From contig NZ_PZJJ01000014.1 of the NCBI RefSeq assembly GCF_003044065.1, forward strand, positions 1 to 64,000: a stretch of 64,000 nt of DNA, in the 5' to 3' direction. Both the position numbers and the translations under genes were made by a program. Under the pieces are notes generated by a model that was not told the DNA's origin, searched no databases, and worked only from the letters and a program-made list of their open reading frames with translations. The DNA comes from Alkalicoccus saliphilus. GTDB lineage: Bacteria > Bacillota > Bacilli > Bacillales > Salisediminibacteriaceae. Below, in pieces: positions 63,572-64,000 of the stretch; within the stretch, counting starts at the first letter, position 1, and every line of letters starts with the position of its first letter.

Positions 63572-64000
63572 TTGGAACCGATCATTAAAGTCACAGGTTT
63601 GAAGAAATCCTTTAAGAAAAAAGAAGCAGTAAAAGGACTGGATTTTGAAGTTCAAGAAGGAGAAATTTTCGGGTTTCTCGGACCGAACGGTGCCGGCAAA
63701 AGCACGACGATCAACATGATCTGCACGATGCTTGCACCAAGTGAAGGAAGTATCATCATTAACGGCTACGATGTAAGTAAGCAGAAGGACAAAGTACGGG
63801 AAAGCATTGGGATTATTTTTCAGGAAAACACGCTGGACAAAAAATTAACAGCTGACGAAAACTTAAAACTGCACTGCCGTTTTTATAAAGTTCCGAAAGA
63901 GAAACGGGAGCAGCGGATTCAGGAAGTGCTGGAAATTGTAGATCTTGTAAACGAACGAAAACAGCGGGTCGAAACGTTTTCCGGCGGGATGAAACGCCGC
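63572..64000 (+). CDS. ABC exporter ATP-binding protein (partial, runs off the window)
   Basis: The first 143 codons of an ATPase: Walker A GFLGPNGAGKSTT, Q-loop IIFQENTLD and signature FSGGMKRR at the window edge. DrrA-type drug or polysaccharide exporters share these features. The ATG at 63563 directly abuts AAAAGGAG with no spacing, so the in-frame TTG at 63572, nine bases away, is the likely start. The Walker B region and any permease lie beyond the window. Confidence 0.88.
   Translation, partial: MEPIIKVTGLKKSFKKKEAVKGLDFEVQEGEIFGFLGPNGAGKSTTINMICTMLAPSEGSIIINGYDVSKQKDKVRESIGIIFQENTLDKKLTADENLKLHCRFYKVPKEKREQRIQEVLEIVDLVNERKQRVETFSGGMKRR

Overview
The window looks like chromosomal DNA of a low-to-moderate GC, probably halophilic or alkaliphilic member of the Bacillaceae. 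The signs are strong AGGAGG-type ribosome sites, Bacillus-like proteins (an MtnE-like aminotransferase, Fnr with C-terminal cysteines, MsmX-dependent-type sugar ABC genes lacking their own ATPase, CcpA cre-like sites), very acidic Asn/Glu-rich lipoprotein linkers and a BCCT compatible-solute carrier. No rRNA, tRNA, prophage or insertion sequence was recognised.

Layout. 0.1-6.6 kb: macro-domain protein, alpha/beta hydrolase, an acidic CWB2-type lipoprotein with a two-component system, then a sialidase-like lipoprotein and a SHOCT protein on the other strand. 6.8-21 kb: isocitrate dehydrogenase, an AT-rich VOC gene, mtnE-like aminotransferase, TetR plus an ABC exporter, BCCT carrier, CuZn superoxide dismutase lipoprotein, DUF421 protein and small membrane proteins. 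19.6-26.1 kb: a divergent cluster with 6-phosphogluconate dehydrogenase and a complete tripartite tricarboxylate-type transporter (tctB-tctC-tctA) on the minus strand, and an RpiR regulator plus gluconokinase on the plus strand; together these suggest gluconate uptake and catabolism. 26.5-38 kb: a beta-glucoside or beta-glucan locus with a ROK kinase, GH1 6-phospho-beta-glucosidase, LacI regulator, DUF624 protein, CUT1 ABC importer and a large GH94-clan phosphorylase, tied together by matching LacI operators and a cre-like site.

39.9-48.8 kb: a complete type II-A CRISPR-Cas locus related to the Staphylococcus aureus Cas9 group: tracrRNA with a consensus promoter, a 1038-residue Cas9, Cas1, Cas2, a long Csn2 and an array of 50 repeats (48 identical, 2 degenerate at the distal end). 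The tracrRNA anti-repeat pairs along the whole repeat but is interrupted by a 17-nt hairpin. Only 16 bp separate csn2 from the first repeat, so leader functions must overlap the csn2 end. The locus is bracketed by inverted copies of an intergenic palindromic repeat, as is the AT-rich VOC gene at 8.9 kb.

49.1-57.4 kb: a six-gene minus-strand operon for a molybdenum oxidoreductase, most likely an Fnr-controlled nitrate reductase (membrane b-type subunit, Mo subunit, four-cluster ferredoxin, Rieske protein with Tat signal, small membrane protein, NarK). It is flanked by two Fnr paralogues, and two Fnr boxes sit at class II distance from divergent promoters. 57.5-64 kb: 5'-nucleotidase, MBL hydrolase, DUF6544-like protein, MaoC-like hydratase, WrbA and the start of an ABC exporter ATPase.

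The most unexplained non-coding structure is a pair of 164-bp elements (14631-14794 and 26198-26361). Each holds eight ATGATTAA-like cores at exactly the same irregular spacing (21, 31, 21, 19, 21, 21, 21) while the sequence between the cores has diverged. Both lie between convergent genes.
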